Shown: positions 18,590 through 27,408, counted from the first letter of the stretch. The stretch: 64,000 nucleotides of DNA from Zunongwangia mangrovi (GCF_900112105.1 NZ_FOKV01000002.1:372001-436000), one strand, 5' to 3'. Numbers and translations are program-made. The notes: generated from the sequence alone by a model not told the origin.

Positions 18590-18617
18590 AAAACCCGAAT
18601 CGTTCGATTCGGGTTTT
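18590..18617 (-). terminator. Intrinsic terminator after the NADH dehydrogenase gene
   Basis: A 13-bp perfect stem (AAAACCCGAATCG 18590-18602 and CGATTCGGGTTTT 18605-18617) with a 2-nt loop lies 29 nt past the minus-strand stop at 18646. It separates this gene from the TonB receptor gene. Confidence 0.8.
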
Positions 18618-18645
18618 CTCTATCTTTTTATTCTGTCTTAAAATG

Positions 18646-19953
18646 CTATACTTTTTTCTGGTCGGCTTCCAGATTTTCTCTATTCGACTTATAAGGTCTT
18701 ATAATTAACCGAGCTGCGCGATCGAAATTAATATAGTTGTACACCCAGTTACAAAATGTCACCAAACGGTTTCTAAAACCTATCAAAAAGAAAAGGTGTA
18801 CAAACATCCAGATAAACCAGGCGAAAAAGCCTCCAAAAGTTGATTTTCCAAGATCTACAACAGCTTTATTTCTTCCAATGGTAGCCATACTTCCTTTGTC
18901 GAAATAATCAAAAGGTTCTAATTTTTCACCCTTAATTAATTTCTTTAGATTCTTTGCCAAATGTTTCCCTTGCTGAATAGCCGGTTGTGCAACCATTGGG
19001 TGTCCTTTTGGATATTCTTCAGTTTGCATAACAGCAATATCTCCAATAGCAAATATATTTTCGTAACCATTAACCTGATTAAACGCATTTACCTCGTAGC
19101 GATTTGCTTTTTCGATCATTGCCGAAGCGTTTAAACCTTTTACAGGAGCACCGGTAACTCCGGCAGACCATATTAGAGTTTCAGTCTTTAAAGCCAGATC
19201 TGTATTGGTGGTAACCAAGTGACCATCATAACTTTCTACCATGGTATTTAAATGAATTTTCACTCCCAAATCTTCTAAGAATTTATGAGATTTTTCAGAA
19301 GATTTTTCACTCATAGGCGGCAGTACACGCCCTAAACCTTCTAATAAGTGAATATTCATTTCCGCTGGATTAAGATCGGGGTAATCTTTAGGTACAATTT
19401 GATTTCGAAGTCCGGCTATAGCTCCACTCAATTCCACTCCTGTAGGACCTGCACCAACTAAAACAAAATTAAGTAAAGCTTTACGCTTTTCTGGATCTGT
19501 TTCAATGACAGCTTGCTCTAAATTCTCTAAGATAAGACTTCTAATATTTAAGGCTTGTGGAATCGTTTTCATCCACATCGCATTTTTTTCTACACTATCG
19601 TTCCCAAAGAAATTTGTTTTAGATCCTGTGGCTATCACCAGGTAATCGTAAATAAGTTCTCCAATATTAGAGTGTATGATGTTATTATCTGCATCGATAG
19701 ATTGTACTTCGGCATTTCTGAAAAAACATTTCTTCGAGTTCCTCGTAACTTTCCTTAAGGGATATGCAATTGAATCTGGCTCTAATCCAGAGGTTGATAC
19801 TTGATATAAAAGGGGTTGAAAGGTGTGATAATTGTTACGGTCTAGTAAGACCATTTGTACTTCTTCGTTTAATAACTTTCTTGCCAAAGAAATTCCGGCA
19901 AAACCGCCACCAATGATAACCACCCTGGGCAATTCGGTTCTGGGTATATTCAT
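18646..19953 (-). CDS. ndh: Type II NADH dehydrogenase-like FAD oxidoreductase
   Basis: The 435-residue protein has an FAD-binding Rossmann fold (RVVIIGGGFAGISLARKL), NNYHTFQPLLYQVSTSGL typical of NDH-2, and the ATG motif YLVIATGSKTNFFG. An NADH-binding GAGPTGVELSGAIAG and an FAD-end IFAIGDIAVMQ follow. The C-terminus has a hydrophobic anchor (FFAWFIWMFVHLFFLIGFRN) for membrane association. It would pass electrons from NADH to quinone without proton pumping. It is a single gene, divergent from the ECF factor at 20074 across a 120-nt A/T-rich spacer. Confidence 0.9.
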   Translation of the reverse strand: MNIPRTELPRVVIIGGGFAGISLARKLLNEEVQMVLLDRNNYHTFQPLLYQVSTSGLEPDSIAYPLRKVTRNSKKCFFRNAEVQSIDADNNIIHSNIGELIYDYLVIATGSKTNFFGNDSVEKNAMWMKTIPQALNIRSLILENLEQAVIETDPEKRKALLNFVLVGAGPTGVELSGAIAGLRNQIVPKDYPDLNPAEMNIHLLEGLGRVLPPMSEKSSEKSHKFLEDLGVKIHLNTMVESYDGHLVTTNTDLALKTETLIWSAGVTGAPVKGLNASAMIEKANRYEVNAFNQVNGYENIFAIGDIAVMQTEEYPKGHPMVAQPAIQQGKHLAKNLKKLIKGEKLEPFDYFDKGSMATIGRNKAVVDLGKSTFGGFFAWFIWMFVHLFFLIGFRNRLVTFCNWVYNYINFDRAARLIIRPYKSNRENLEADQKKV

Positions 19954-20073
19954 AACTATTGATTGGTTTATCGTAAAGTTACAGCTTATAGCATAAATAG
20001 TGGGCTCATTAACTTGAATTTAAAATAATTTGTAACATTTTATATATTATTACTACATATTAGTAGCTAACCA

Positions 20074-20574
20074 GTGATTGTGGAAAAAGAATTAGAGCAC
20101 CAGTTTGTTTCCAAATTAGAGCGACACCAAAACATTGCGCATAAGATCTGTAGATTGTATACGCACGACAGGGAGTCGCATAACGATCTGTTTCAGGAAA
20201 TTACGATACAGCTTTGGAAAGCCTACCCAAAATTTAGAGGTGAGGCAAAATTTAGCACCTGGATGTATCGAGTAGCACTAAACACCGCAATTACTTTATA
20301 CAGAAAGAAAAAAAGAGGGATTAGAACCCAGGATTTCGATACTGTTCATTTTAAAATTAAAGCCGAAGAGTATGATGACGAAACCGAACAGCAATTAGGT
20401 TTAATGTATAATGCGATAAAAGAATTAAATGATATTGAAAAAGCCTTAGTTTTTTTATATCTGGAAGACAAAAATTACAAAGAAATATCTGAAACTTTAG
20501 GAATAAGTGAGGTGAATGCCAGAGTGAAAATGAATAGAATAAAAACTAAACTTAAAAGCGTTTTAAATCCGTAA
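20074..20574 (+). CDS. ECF-type RNA polymerase sigma factor (second)
   Basis: The 166-residue protein carries sigma region 2 (RLYTHDRESHNDLFQEITIQ, FSTWMYRVALNTAI) and region 4 (YLEDKNYKEISETLGISEVN). The start is GTG at 20074; a second GTG at 20080 is possible. It is followed 2 nt later by a membrane protein gene that is not an RskA-type anti-sigma but may play that part. In Flavobacteriaceae this sigma plus small membrane protein pair recurs as a unit. Regulated targets are unknown. Confidence 0.88.
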   Translation: MIVEKELEHQFVSKLERHQNIAHKICRLYTHDRESHNDLFQEITIQLWKAYPKFRGEAKFSTWMYRVALNTAITLYRKKKRGIRTQDFDTVHFKIKAEEYDDETEQQLGLMYNAIKELNDIEKALVFLYLEDKNYKEISETLGISEVNARVKMNRIKTKLKSVLNP

Positions 20575-20576
20575 CT

Positions 20577-21218
20577 ATGGATGGATTAGAATTATTAAAA
20601 AAGAACTGGAAAAGCCAGGAAGCAACGCTTCCGCAGGTTTCCTATGACGAGATCTACAAGATGATCTGGAAGCGATCTTCGTCTATCGTAAAGTGGATCT
20701 TTATTATAAGTATATGTGAGTTTCTATTTGGTGTTATATTAAATGTTGGATTGGCAGATGAAGAATACTGGAATTCACTAGAACAACTCCAAATTAAAGA
20801 AATAACTATATGGGCATATGGCATCAATTACTTGATCACTATCTACTTTATGTTTCGATTTTACATGAATTATAGGCAGATAAACTCAACTAGTTCAGCA
20901 AAGAGATTAATGAAAGATATTATAAAAACTCGTAAAACGGTTAAATCTTATATCCTATATGTCTTAATATCATTAGCTGTAGTAACCTTATCTCTTTTCT
21001 ATCTTATAGCCTATCATCATATTGAAAATACCCAAGTAGCAGATAGTAGCGCGTATGTTTTTGATGCCTTAGATTGGCTAAAATTTACTGGGATAACCAT
21101 AATTGGCTTAGGAATATTTCTAGGAGTAATTTGGTTCTTCTATCAACTATTATATGGCATTCTTTTAAAACGACTAAAGAAAAATTATACACAGCTGGAG
21201 AATTTAGACTGCGATTAA
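20577..21218 (+). CDS. Four-helix membrane protein paired with an ECF sigma factor
   Basis: The 213-residue protein has a cytoplasmic N-terminal helix (LELLKKNWKSQEATLPQVSYDEIYKMI written here as about residues 4-30) and then four membrane segments at about 38-58, 77-95, 123-145 and 165-190. The end is basic and Asn/Asp-rich. The N-terminal helix resembles sigma-binding helices of membrane anti-sigma factors, and the gene begins 2 nt after the sigma gene. A regulatory role is an inference; no enzymatic motif is visible. Confidence 0.65.
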   Translation: MDGLELLKKNWKSQEATLPQVSYDEIYKMIWKRSSSIVKWIFIISICEFLFGVILNVGLADEEYWNSLEQLQIKEITIWAYGINYLITIYFMFRFYMNYRQINSTSSAKRLMKDIIKTRKTVKSYILYVLISLAVVTLSLFYLIAYHHIENTQVADSSAYVFDALDWLKFTGITIIGLGIFLGVIWFFYQLLYGILLKRLKKNYTQLENLDCD

Positions 21219-21243
21219 CACCTTCATACTATAATTCTGAATC

Positions 21244-21288
21244 AAAAGCGCTGTTATTCTTCTTTGTAAGAGTAACGGCGTTTTTCGT
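21244..21288. terminator. Bidirectional terminator overlapping the acyltransferase stop codon
   Basis: An 18-bp stem with three G-U type pairs joins 21244-21261 to 21268-21285 around the loop CTTTGT, with A and T runs at the ends. The acyltransferase stop (21254-21256) and its last codons lie inside the stem. Confidence 0.65.
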
Positions 21289-22066
21289 TTAGATGTTCTA
21301 TTTCTTCCAGCTCTTCCATCGGGATCACTTTTAAGAAAGAAGAATGCTGCTCGATAGCATATTCAATTTTGCCTACAATGGCATCAACGCTATCATTTTC
21401 GTAGTCGATCTTTAAAGGTTCCTTTACCTGAAAGGATTGTAAAATTCCGCGTTTTTTAATTCTTAGTCCTTTTTTATCAAAAGAACGTCTAAAACCATCA
21501 ATAACGATAGGTACAACAATAGGTTTGTATTGCTTAATAATATGCGCCGTTCCTTTTCTTATGGGTTTAAAAGGCGTTGTGGTTCCCTGCGGAAATGTAA
21601 TTACCCAACCATCATCTAAAGCAACGCCTACATTTTTAGAATCATCTGGATTCACTTTTCGCTTTACGTCCTGACCTTTAGAGCGCCAGGTTCTTTCAAC
21701 TTTAATAGCACCGGCATAAGCCATAATTCTGGCAAGCAAACCAGCCTTCATGGTTTCCTTTGCCGCTACATAATAAATATTGAGTTTGGGATGCCAAATA
21801 TATCCTACATTTTTTATACTATCTACCCTACCGCTAAGACTCGCATTAAAAACGTGAAACATAGCCACTACATCTGCAAAATAGGTTTGGTGATTAGACA
21901 CGAACAATACGCCCGTATCCGGTAAATTTTTAATAATTTCTGAACCTTCTATACTTAATTCATTAAAGCCGCGATAACGCCTATGCGTCATTAAGCCAAA
22001 AACACGAATAAGCCATTTTTTAATAATTAATATATGTCCAAATGGATTTTTCTTTAATAATCCCAT
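21254..22066 (-). CDS. 1-acyl-sn-glycerol-3-phosphate acyltransferase-like protein (PlsC family)
   Basis: The 270-residue protein has the PlsC fold: motif I as SNHQTYFADVV, a motif-II-like KNVGYIWHPKLN, a motif-III-like VITFPQGTTTPF and a motif-IV-like KPIVVPIVIDGF. Two deviations stand out. The His and Asp of motif I are separated by five residues rather than four, and the FPEG glutamate is Gln. Members of this branch are still annotated as lysophospholipid or lysophosphatidate acyltransferases, but the substrate could differ. It lies alone on the minus strand, and its 3' end is shared with a terminator. Confidence 0.8.
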   Translation of the reverse strand: MGLLKKNPFGHILIIKKWLIRVFGLMTHRRYRGFNELSIEGSEIIKNLPDTGVLFVSNHQTYFADVVAMFHVFNASLSGRVDSIKNVGYIWHPKLNIYYVAAKETMKAGLLARIMAYAGAIKVERTWRSKGQDVKRKVNPDDSKNVGVALDDGWVITFPQGTTTPFKPIRKGTAHIIKQYKPIVVPIVIDGFRRSFDKKGLRIKKRGILQSFQVKEPLKIDYENDSVDAIVGKIEYAIEQHSSFLKVIPMEELEEIEHLNEKRRYSYKEE

Positions 22067-22235
22067 AGTTTCTTTTACGCTATTTAATCGATAATTAAAA
22101 TGCCGCTACAGTCGTAATTCTTAAAAGGAAAAACTTAGACTAAAACATTTTGCTACCTACTTCAGCATTTCTTAGAACATCATCAAAATCTCTCTTTTTT
22201 CTGCTGAAAAACCCACAAATATAAGTAATTCAATT

Positions 22236-22874
22236 TTATAGAATCTCGCGAAGCATTTCTCGCAATTCTCCCAGCATCATTCCTGTTGCTCCCCAAACGA
22301 TTTGGTCATTGAGTAAAAAAGCAGGCACATCGATATTTTCCATGTACGAGGTACTTAAATTCCTAGTGACAAAATTCGATTCATTTAAAAAATCCTCGAG
22401 TTTTACTTCCAAAATATCTTCGACTTCACTTTCCTGCGGAATAAGCTGCGGAGTTTCAGTCATCACTCCAACATAAGGATGTACCCAAAAATTACTTGGC
22501 GGAATGTACAATTTCGATAATCCACGAATCACTTCTATTTTTTCCTGCGGAATACCAACTTCCTCTTCGGTCTCCCGTAACGCTGTATCTTCTAGATCAC
22601 GATCCTCTGCTTCTACCCGTCCGCCGGGGAAACCAATTTGATTTGAATGGACGCCTTTGTAGGTTTTACGAAGTATAAGCACAAAGTAAGTTTGGTCGTT
22701 TTTAGGATAGAACACCGCCATTACTCCGGCTTTATTTGTTTTTTTTGCCGAAAAATCTATCTTTTTAAGTTCCTGCACCCTAATAGACGGCGCTAATTTA
22801 TTGTGAGCCGCTTCGCCGGGTAATTCTATTTTTTTTAAATTTGAAATTCTATTTTTAAACTCGAAGAAATCCAT
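22236..22874 (-). CDS. NUDIX hydrolase, coenzyme A pyrophosphatase-like
   Basis: I place the start at ATG 22874, which gives 212 residues beginning MDFFEFKNRI. A longer frame to 23162 exists but lies over the divergent gene's signal peptide and linker. The NUDIX box is GGRVEAEDRDLEDTALRETE followed by EEVGI, in the extended form used by CoA-cleaving NudL-type enzymes. The preceding LPGEAAHNKLAPSIR region is also typical of that family. The predicted reaction is hydrolysis of CoA to 4'-phosphopantetheine and 3',5'-ADP. The start codon overlaps that of the divergent isomerase gene by 2 bp. Confidence 0.88.
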   Translation of the reverse strand: MDFFEFKNRISNLKKIELPGEAAHNKLAPSIRVQELKKIDFSAKKTNKAGVMAVFYPKNDQTYFVLILRKTYKGVHSNQIGFPGGRVEAEDRDLEDTALRETEEEVGIPQEKIEVIRGLSKLYIPPSNFWVHPYVGVMTETPQLIPQESEVEDILEVKLEDFLNESNFVTRNLSTSYMENIDVPAFLLNDQIVWGATGMMLGELREMLREIL

Positions 22875-23631
22875 GTTTAAACGTGTATCAGTAATCGCAA
22901 TTTTGGTTGTTAGTATTTTTGCAAGTTGTGAAGATAAGAAAACTTCAAAGGAAAATAATTCAGAAAACACCTCTAAAGCCGTTAAAAATAGCACAAAAAA
23001 TGAGGATTCTGTAAAAAGCGAAGTAGATTCGGCTAAAATCAAAAAAGAGCAGGCAAAAGCACTTACCGAGAAAGATACCGCATTTCCTATTCCGCAGGAA
23101 AAATTAATTCCTTTCTTAATGGAATACGGAAAGAAAAATCCAGAGAATAAAGTCCGTATCACAACCAGTTTTGGTTCTTTCGAGGTGACTTTATATAGAG
23201 ATACGCCACTTCACCGTGCAAATTTTATCATGCTTATTAAAAACGATTATTTTGATAACACCTATTTTCATCGTGTAGCACCAAATTTTGTGATCCAGGG
23301 AGGAAATTCAGATAACGCATCTACAAATATCAAAAGACACGATATTGGTGATTATTTAATTCCGAATGAATTAGATGCTGGTCACCGCCATGTACGCGGA
23401 GCTTTTTCAGCAGCAAAATATGCCGAGCAAAATACGAGTAAAGCTTCTAGTCCGTTTGAATTTTTCGTGGTGTTGAATCCTAATGGAGCGCATCACCTGG
23501 ACGACGAACATACGGTTTACGGTTATGTTTCTAAAGGAATGGATGTGGTCGACGAGATTTCTAAAGTAAAAACCGGCCAATCTGAATGGCCAATCGATAA
23601 CATCGAAATGCAGGTAGAGATTATTGAGTAG
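22873..23631 (+). CDS. Cyclophilin-type peptidylprolyl isomerase, lipoprotein
   Basis: The 252-residue protein starts MFKRVSVIAIL with lipobox IFASC (about residue 19), followed by a long charged linker to about residue 90. The cyclophilin domain follows: VRITTSFGSFEVTLY, HRANFIMLIKNDYFDNTYFH, FVIQGGNSDN, GAFSAAKY, SPFEFFVVLNPN and HTVYGYVSKGMDVVD. It would assist proline isomerisation of secreted proteins in the periplasm. Its ATG overlaps the divergent NUDIX start (CATG at 22872-22875), so its 5' leader must lie inside the NUDIX coding region. Confidence 0.9.
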   Translation: MFKRVSVIAILVVSIFASCEDKKTSKENNSENTSKAVKNSTKNEDSVKSEVDSAKIKKEQAKALTEKDTAFPIPQEKLIPFLMEYGKKNPENKVRITTSFGSFEVTLYRDTPLHRANFIMLIKNDYFDNTYFHRVAPNFVIQGGNSDNASTNIKRHDIGDYLIPNELDAGHRHVRGAFSAAKYAEQNTSKASSPFEFFVVLNPNGAHHLDDEHTVYGYVSKGMDVVDEISKVKTGQSEWPIDNIEMQVEIIE

Positions 23632-23639
23632 CTTTTCTG

Positions 23640-24022
23640 TAGGCAGTGGACAATTAACAGTTAGCAATTATCAATAATCTAGGTTTTGGAGCAGCATTTT
23701 TAATTAAACAGATCTAATTTCTAGGCTCCAACTTCTAAAATCCAGACTTTCAATTCGAATGTTTTGTTCAATTGACAGTTTCAGTAAGCAGTCTAAGTGA
23801 GCAGTCTCAGTAGGCAGTGAGCAACAATCAATTAACAGTTAGCAATTATCAATATTCTAAGTTTTGAAGTTTTCTTTTTCGGGAAAAAGTCAGATTTCTA
23901 AATGCTATGATCTCAAATCTAATAATCTAAGTTTTAGAGCACTATTTTTAATTAAACAGGTCTCCTTTCTAGCCTCTAACTTCTAAAATCTAGAGTCTAA
24001 GATCTCAAATCTAACTTCTAAC
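23640..24022. repeat. Degenerate direct-repeat region between convergent genes
   Basis: The 391-nt gap holds no plausible gene. A 26-bp stretch at 23651-23676 recurs exactly at 23829-23854. A second unit, GAGCA..ATTTTTAATTAAACAG, occurs at 23689-23711 and 23937-23959 and is followed in both copies by related CTTCTAAAAT text. The filler is rich in TCTAA and GCAGT words. It looks like an ancient duplicated intergenic element. Confidence 0.65.
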
Positions 24023-24736
24023 CTATTGCTGTGTGAAATAATTATAATCTTCGATCACTCGTTTTACAAAAACCATAGGTTTTTCATCGAATTTCACCCC
24101 GAGTAGATTAGATAATTTTTCAGCTAAAGCGATGATCACCTTATGATTTCCCTTTATTCGGGCATTTCTATAGATCTCTTTGACTTCCTGAACGTCGCGA
24201 TCTTTTAAAATGGTAACCTGAGGATATTTTGGCACGTAATCTTCAGGAATTTCAACAGCTAAAGTATTAGCTAAGCTTAGTTTTCGTTTTTCAGAAATTA
24301 CCGTTGTTTTTGCCGCCATATCTCCTAAACGCTGCCCTTTACCATTCAATAAAATAGTAACTACGGCAATACTTCCGCTACCTAAACTTATATCAATAAT
24401 TCGCAGCAACCATCGTATTAGATAGTTTACGAAAGCCGGGCGAGATCCATCTAATTTTACGACTTTAATTTTCATGGCAGATTTTCCCGGTGTTTTGCCA
24501 TCCCAAAAAGTTTCGAACATTAGATAGTAAAGAAAAATAGGCAAACCAATCACCATATAGTAGACCATTTCACCAAATCGATCGGCTTCAAAACCCGCTA
24601 GTAATAGCGCAGAAATGATCGAATAAATGATCATAATAAAAAAATCTATTAGAAAAGCTAAAACCCGATCACCAATTGAGGCCGAATTTTGCTGAATTCC
24701 GATATTTTGAGCGGTTTCAATTTGAAAATTATCCAT
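24023..24736 (-). CDS. RDD family membrane protein
   Basis: The 237-residue protein has an RDD domain with three membrane helices: ASIGDRVLAFLIDFFIMIIY (the R-D-D pattern), a second helix GEMVYYMVIGLPIFLYYLM, then FWDGKTPGKSAMKIKVV and a third segment. A soluble C-terminal extension of about 80 residues follows. The gene is divergent, with only 38 bp between starts, from the SpoIIM-like gene at 24775. RDD proteins recur next to SpoIIM/DUF4129/MoxR/DUF58 blocks in Bacteroidota, so a shared envelope function is likely, although transport roles are also known for RDD proteins. Confidence 0.85.
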   Translation of the reverse strand: MDNFQIETAQNIGIQQNSASIGDRVLAFLIDFFIMIIYSIISALLLAGFEADRFGEMVYYMVIGLPIFLYYLMFETFWDGKTPGKSAMKIKVVKLDGSRPAFVNYLIRWLLRIIDISLGSGSIAVVTILLNGKGQRLGDMAAKTTVISEKRKLSLANTLAVEIPEDYVPKYPQVTILKDRDVQEVKEIYRNARIKGNHKVIIALAEKLSNLLGVKFDEKPMVFVKRVIEDYNYFTQQ

Positions 24737-24774
24737 TAAATATGTTTCTTTGAGGATCTAATTTAATCCTGAAT

Positions 24775-25740
24775 ATGCGCGAGGCTGCTTTTGTGAAGCA
24801 AAATAAAGATAAATGGCTAAAGTTTGAAAGTCTCCTGAAAAATAATAGCAACATTTCTCCAGATCAACTTTCTGCGGCTTATGTTGAAATTACAGACCAT
24901 TTAAGCTACGCAAACACCTTTTACACAGGCAGTAATACGGCCAGATATCTTAACGATCTTGCTTCACAGGCGCATCAAAAAGTGTATCGAAATAAAAAAG
25001 AATCAAAAAATAAATTCATTTTATTTTATACCAAAGAGTTTCCGCTGTTCTTTTACCAGTATCAAAAGCAATTATTATTCAGTTTTTTGGTCTTCGCTAT
25101 TTTTGCGATCGTTGGGGCATATTCGGCCGCTAACGAAGATAGTTTTGTAAGAGCCGTTCTTGGTGACGCCTATGTAAATGCTACGCTAAATAATATTGAA
25201 AACGACGATCCTATGGCTGTTTATAAACAGGCATCAGAAACCGATATGTTTTTGGGGATTACCATAAACAATGTTAGAGTTGGTTTAATGGCATTTTCAT
25301 TTGGAGTTCTGGCAGGTTTAGGAACGCTTATCGTACTTATGCAAAATGCAATTATGCTGGGATCATTTCAGTATTTCTTTTATGATAAAGGTTTATTGTG
25401 GGAATCTGCCAGAACGATTTGGATTCATGGTACCATAGAAATTTCAGTAATTATTATTGCAGCCTGTGCCGGGCTGGTTGTTGGGCGCAGTATTTTATTT
25501 CCTAAAACCTATAGCAGATTACATTCTTTTGTGACAGGAGTTAAAGACGGACTCAAAATTGTAATTTCTACCGTTCCCTTCTTTATTATCGCAGGTTTTT
25601 TGGAAGGTTTTGTAACGCGACATACAGAGATGCCAGATGTTCTGGCCATTTTAATCATAAGCTTATCATTAATTCTAATTTTGTGGTATTATGTGATCTT
25701 ACCACAACGTTTACATAAAAAATTCATTGATGGAAAATAA
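24775..25740 (+). CDS. SpoIIM-like (DUF95) membrane protein
   Basis: The 321-residue protein opens with a cytoplasmic helical stretch (REAAFVKQNKDKWLKFESLL). A DUF95/stage II sporulation M-type integral domain follows at about 100-310, with FLGITINNVRVGLMAFSFGV, GTLIVLMQNAIMLGSFQYFF and IWIHGTIEISVIIIAACAG as key conserved stretches. The organism is not expected to sporulate; non-sporulating bacteria carry this family in MoxR/DUF58 clusters. It is the first gene of a tightly packed plus-strand operon, overlapping the next gene by 11 nt. The function is not established. Confidence 0.85.
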   Translation: MREAAFVKQNKDKWLKFESLLKNNSNISPDQLSAAYVEITDHLSYANTFYTGSNTARYLNDLASQAHQKVYRNKKESKNKFILFYTKEFPLFFYQYQKQLLFSFLVFAIFAIVGAYSAANEDSFVRAVLGDAYVNATLNNIENDDPMAVYKQASETDMFLGITINNVRVGLMAFSFGVLAGLGTLIVLMQNAIMLGSFQYFFYDKGLLWESARTIWIHGTIEISVIIIAACAGLVVGRSILFPKTYSRLHSFVTGVKDGLKIVISTVPFFIIAGFLEGFVTRHTEMPDVLAILIISLSLILILWYYVILPQRLHKKFIDGK

Positions 25741-26593
25741 GATTTTCAGGTTTAGAAAAACCAGGGATTTTGGAGAGCTATTAAGTGATACCTTTAAGTT
25801 TTTGCGGGAAAATGCAAAAAGTTTTTTAAGTATCAATTTTAAAGTTTGTGCTCCTTTTTTAATCACCCTGATTATTACAAATGCATATTATACTTATGCT
25901 ACTCTTGGGGTTGGATTTGAAGGTTATTCGAATCTTACCGGCTTTATAATTCCGGCGCTTATCAATACGCTGGCACTTTTCGTTTACTTTACTGCGCTAT
26001 ATCTAAGTGTATTTAATTACATCAAAGCTTACATTGCCAAGGATGGAAATGTAAATATAGAAGACGTAAAAAATGGTTTAAAAAATGACCTTGGAAACGG
26101 ACTTCTATTAAACTTTATTGTTGGTCTATTGACCGTTGTAGGATTTTTGTTTTTATTTATTCCCGGTATCTATCTTGGGGTTGTATTAACTTTAGCATTA
26201 CCAATATTGGTTTTTGATCAAAAAGGTGTTGGTGATACAATTTCCAGTGCTTTCGAATTAATAAAAGATAACTGGTGGCTTACTTTTGGGATTCTTATCG
26301 TTTTTGGAATCATTATGTACATTATTAATGTTGTTTTCCAAATGCCAATGATCATTTATATGATGATGTCTATGTTCTCTGGACTAGACGCTGGTATAGA
26401 AACGATGGCTCAAAATATGCAAACCAAAGATCCGGTTTTAATCGTACTAACAATTTTGGCTTCGATCGCACAATACCTGCTTTATATTATCACTCCAATT
26501 TTAATAAGCCTTATATATTTTAATTTAAACGAAGAAAAAAACTTTACCGGTACTTACGACAGTATCGATAAGTTAGGTGAAGACCACGAATGA
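25730..26593 (+). CDS. Multi-spanning membrane protein of the MoxR/DUF58 cluster
   Basis: The ATG at 25730 is preferred over a TTG one codon earlier. The roughly 287-residue protein begins with a soluble FRFRKTRDFGELLSDTFKFL segment. About six membrane helices follow, resembling glycerophosphodiester-phosphodiesterase membrane-domain/DUF975-like proteins (FLFIPGIYLGVVLTLALPIL, STAFELIKDNWW-like SSAFELIKDNWW). It overlaps the upstream SpoIIM-like gene, and its stop overlaps the next start (ATGA). Such proteins occupy this position in Flavobacteriaceae clusters; the biochemical role is unknown. Confidence 0.75.
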   Translation: MENKIFRFRKTRDFGELLSDTFKFLRENAKSFLSINFKVCAPFLITLIITNAYYTYATLGVGFEGYSNLTGFIIPALINTLALFVYFTALYLSVFNYIKAYIAKDGNVNIEDVKNGLKNDLGNGLLLNFIVGLLTVVGFLFLFIPGIYLGVVLTLALPILVFDQKGVGDTISSAFELIKDNWWLTFGILIVFGIIMYIINVVFQMPMIIYMMMSMFSGLDAGIETMAQNMQTKDPVLIVLTILASIAQYLLYIITPILISLIYFNLNEEKNFTGTYDSIDKLGEDHE

Positions 26594-27408
26594 GAATCTT
26601 AATTTCCTTTCTTTTAATTCTGAATTTTAATTTTGCGCTTGCGCAGCAGGATACTATTGTCCAAACTGAAGCTGATACTAAGCTTGATCCTAATGCTGAA
26701 GTAGAATCTAAAAATACTTCTCAAGCTGAAGCTGAAGTGCAATTCGACAATACCAGCGATCTTAATCCTGTTCAGTTTAGTGAAACAAAAATTGAAGAGC
26801 TTAAAAAAGACGAAGATTTTAATTATTTAGAAGAAAAGCAGGAAAAAACCTGGTGGCAACAATTTAAAGAGTGGATCAATCAAAAATACCAGCAATTTTT
26901 AAACTGGTTATTTGGCGATTACGATGCTGGTAGTTTCTTTGGATTTATTCTGAAAATATTGCCTTATCTGCTTTTGATAGGGATCATTTGTTTAGTGATC
27001 TGGCTATTTACCCGAATGAATCCCGGAAAAAACATTCTTCAGGAACCACAAACATCAAAAATGCATTTAGATGATGAAGAAGAAATTATCCAAAATGCAG
27101 ATATCCCGGCTTTAATAAAAAATGCGATCGAAAATGGCGAATATCGCATGGCAGTGCGATACTATTATCTTCAGGCTTTAAAAGAACTCGATCTCAAAAA
27201 AATTATTGATTTTGAAGCTCAAAAGACCAACAACGATTATATTTCAGAAATTCAAAATACCTCGCTAAATAATATATTCAAAAAAGTAACCCGCATCTAC
27301 AATTTTATCTGGTATGGTGATTTTCAGGTTTCAAAAGAAGACTTTTTATTGGCAGAAAAGGGCTTTTCAGAATTAAATTCAACGATCAAAAACACCAAAA
27401 ATGAGTAG
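26590..27408 (+). CDS. DUF4129 domain protein
   Basis: The 272-residue protein has a signal peptide (RILISFLLILNFNFALAQ), a Glu/Asp/Ser-rich periplasmic region and one membrane helix (about 118-140). A cytoplasmic C-terminal DUF4129 domain follows: IENGEYRMAVRYYYLQALKE, then KTNNDYISEI and FIWYGDFQVSKEDF. It is translationally coupled on both sides (ATGA overlap upstream, 8-nt overlap downstream). DUF4129 proteins are regular members of MoxR/DUF58 loci and probably take part in a membrane complex with them. Confidence 0.82.
   Translation: MRILISFLLILNFNFALAQQDTIVQTEADTKLDPNAEVESKNTSQAEAEVQFDNTSDLNPVQFSETKIEELKKDEDFNYLEEKQEKTWWQQFKEWINQKYQQFLNWLFGDYDAGSFFGFILKILPYLLLIGIICLVIWLFTRMNPGKNILQEPQTSKMHLDDEEEIIQNADIPALIKNAIENGEYRMAVRYYYLQALKELDLKKIIDFEAQKTNNDYISEIQNTSLNNIFKKVTRIYNFIWYGDFQVSKEDFLLAEKGFSELNSTIKNTKNE

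Noticed and set aside
22875-23162. N-terminal extension of the NUDIX frame by about 96 residues
   Set aside because: It lies antisense to the isomerase signal peptide and linker, is Ser/Phe-rich without family resemblance, and the normal family N-terminus begins at 22874.
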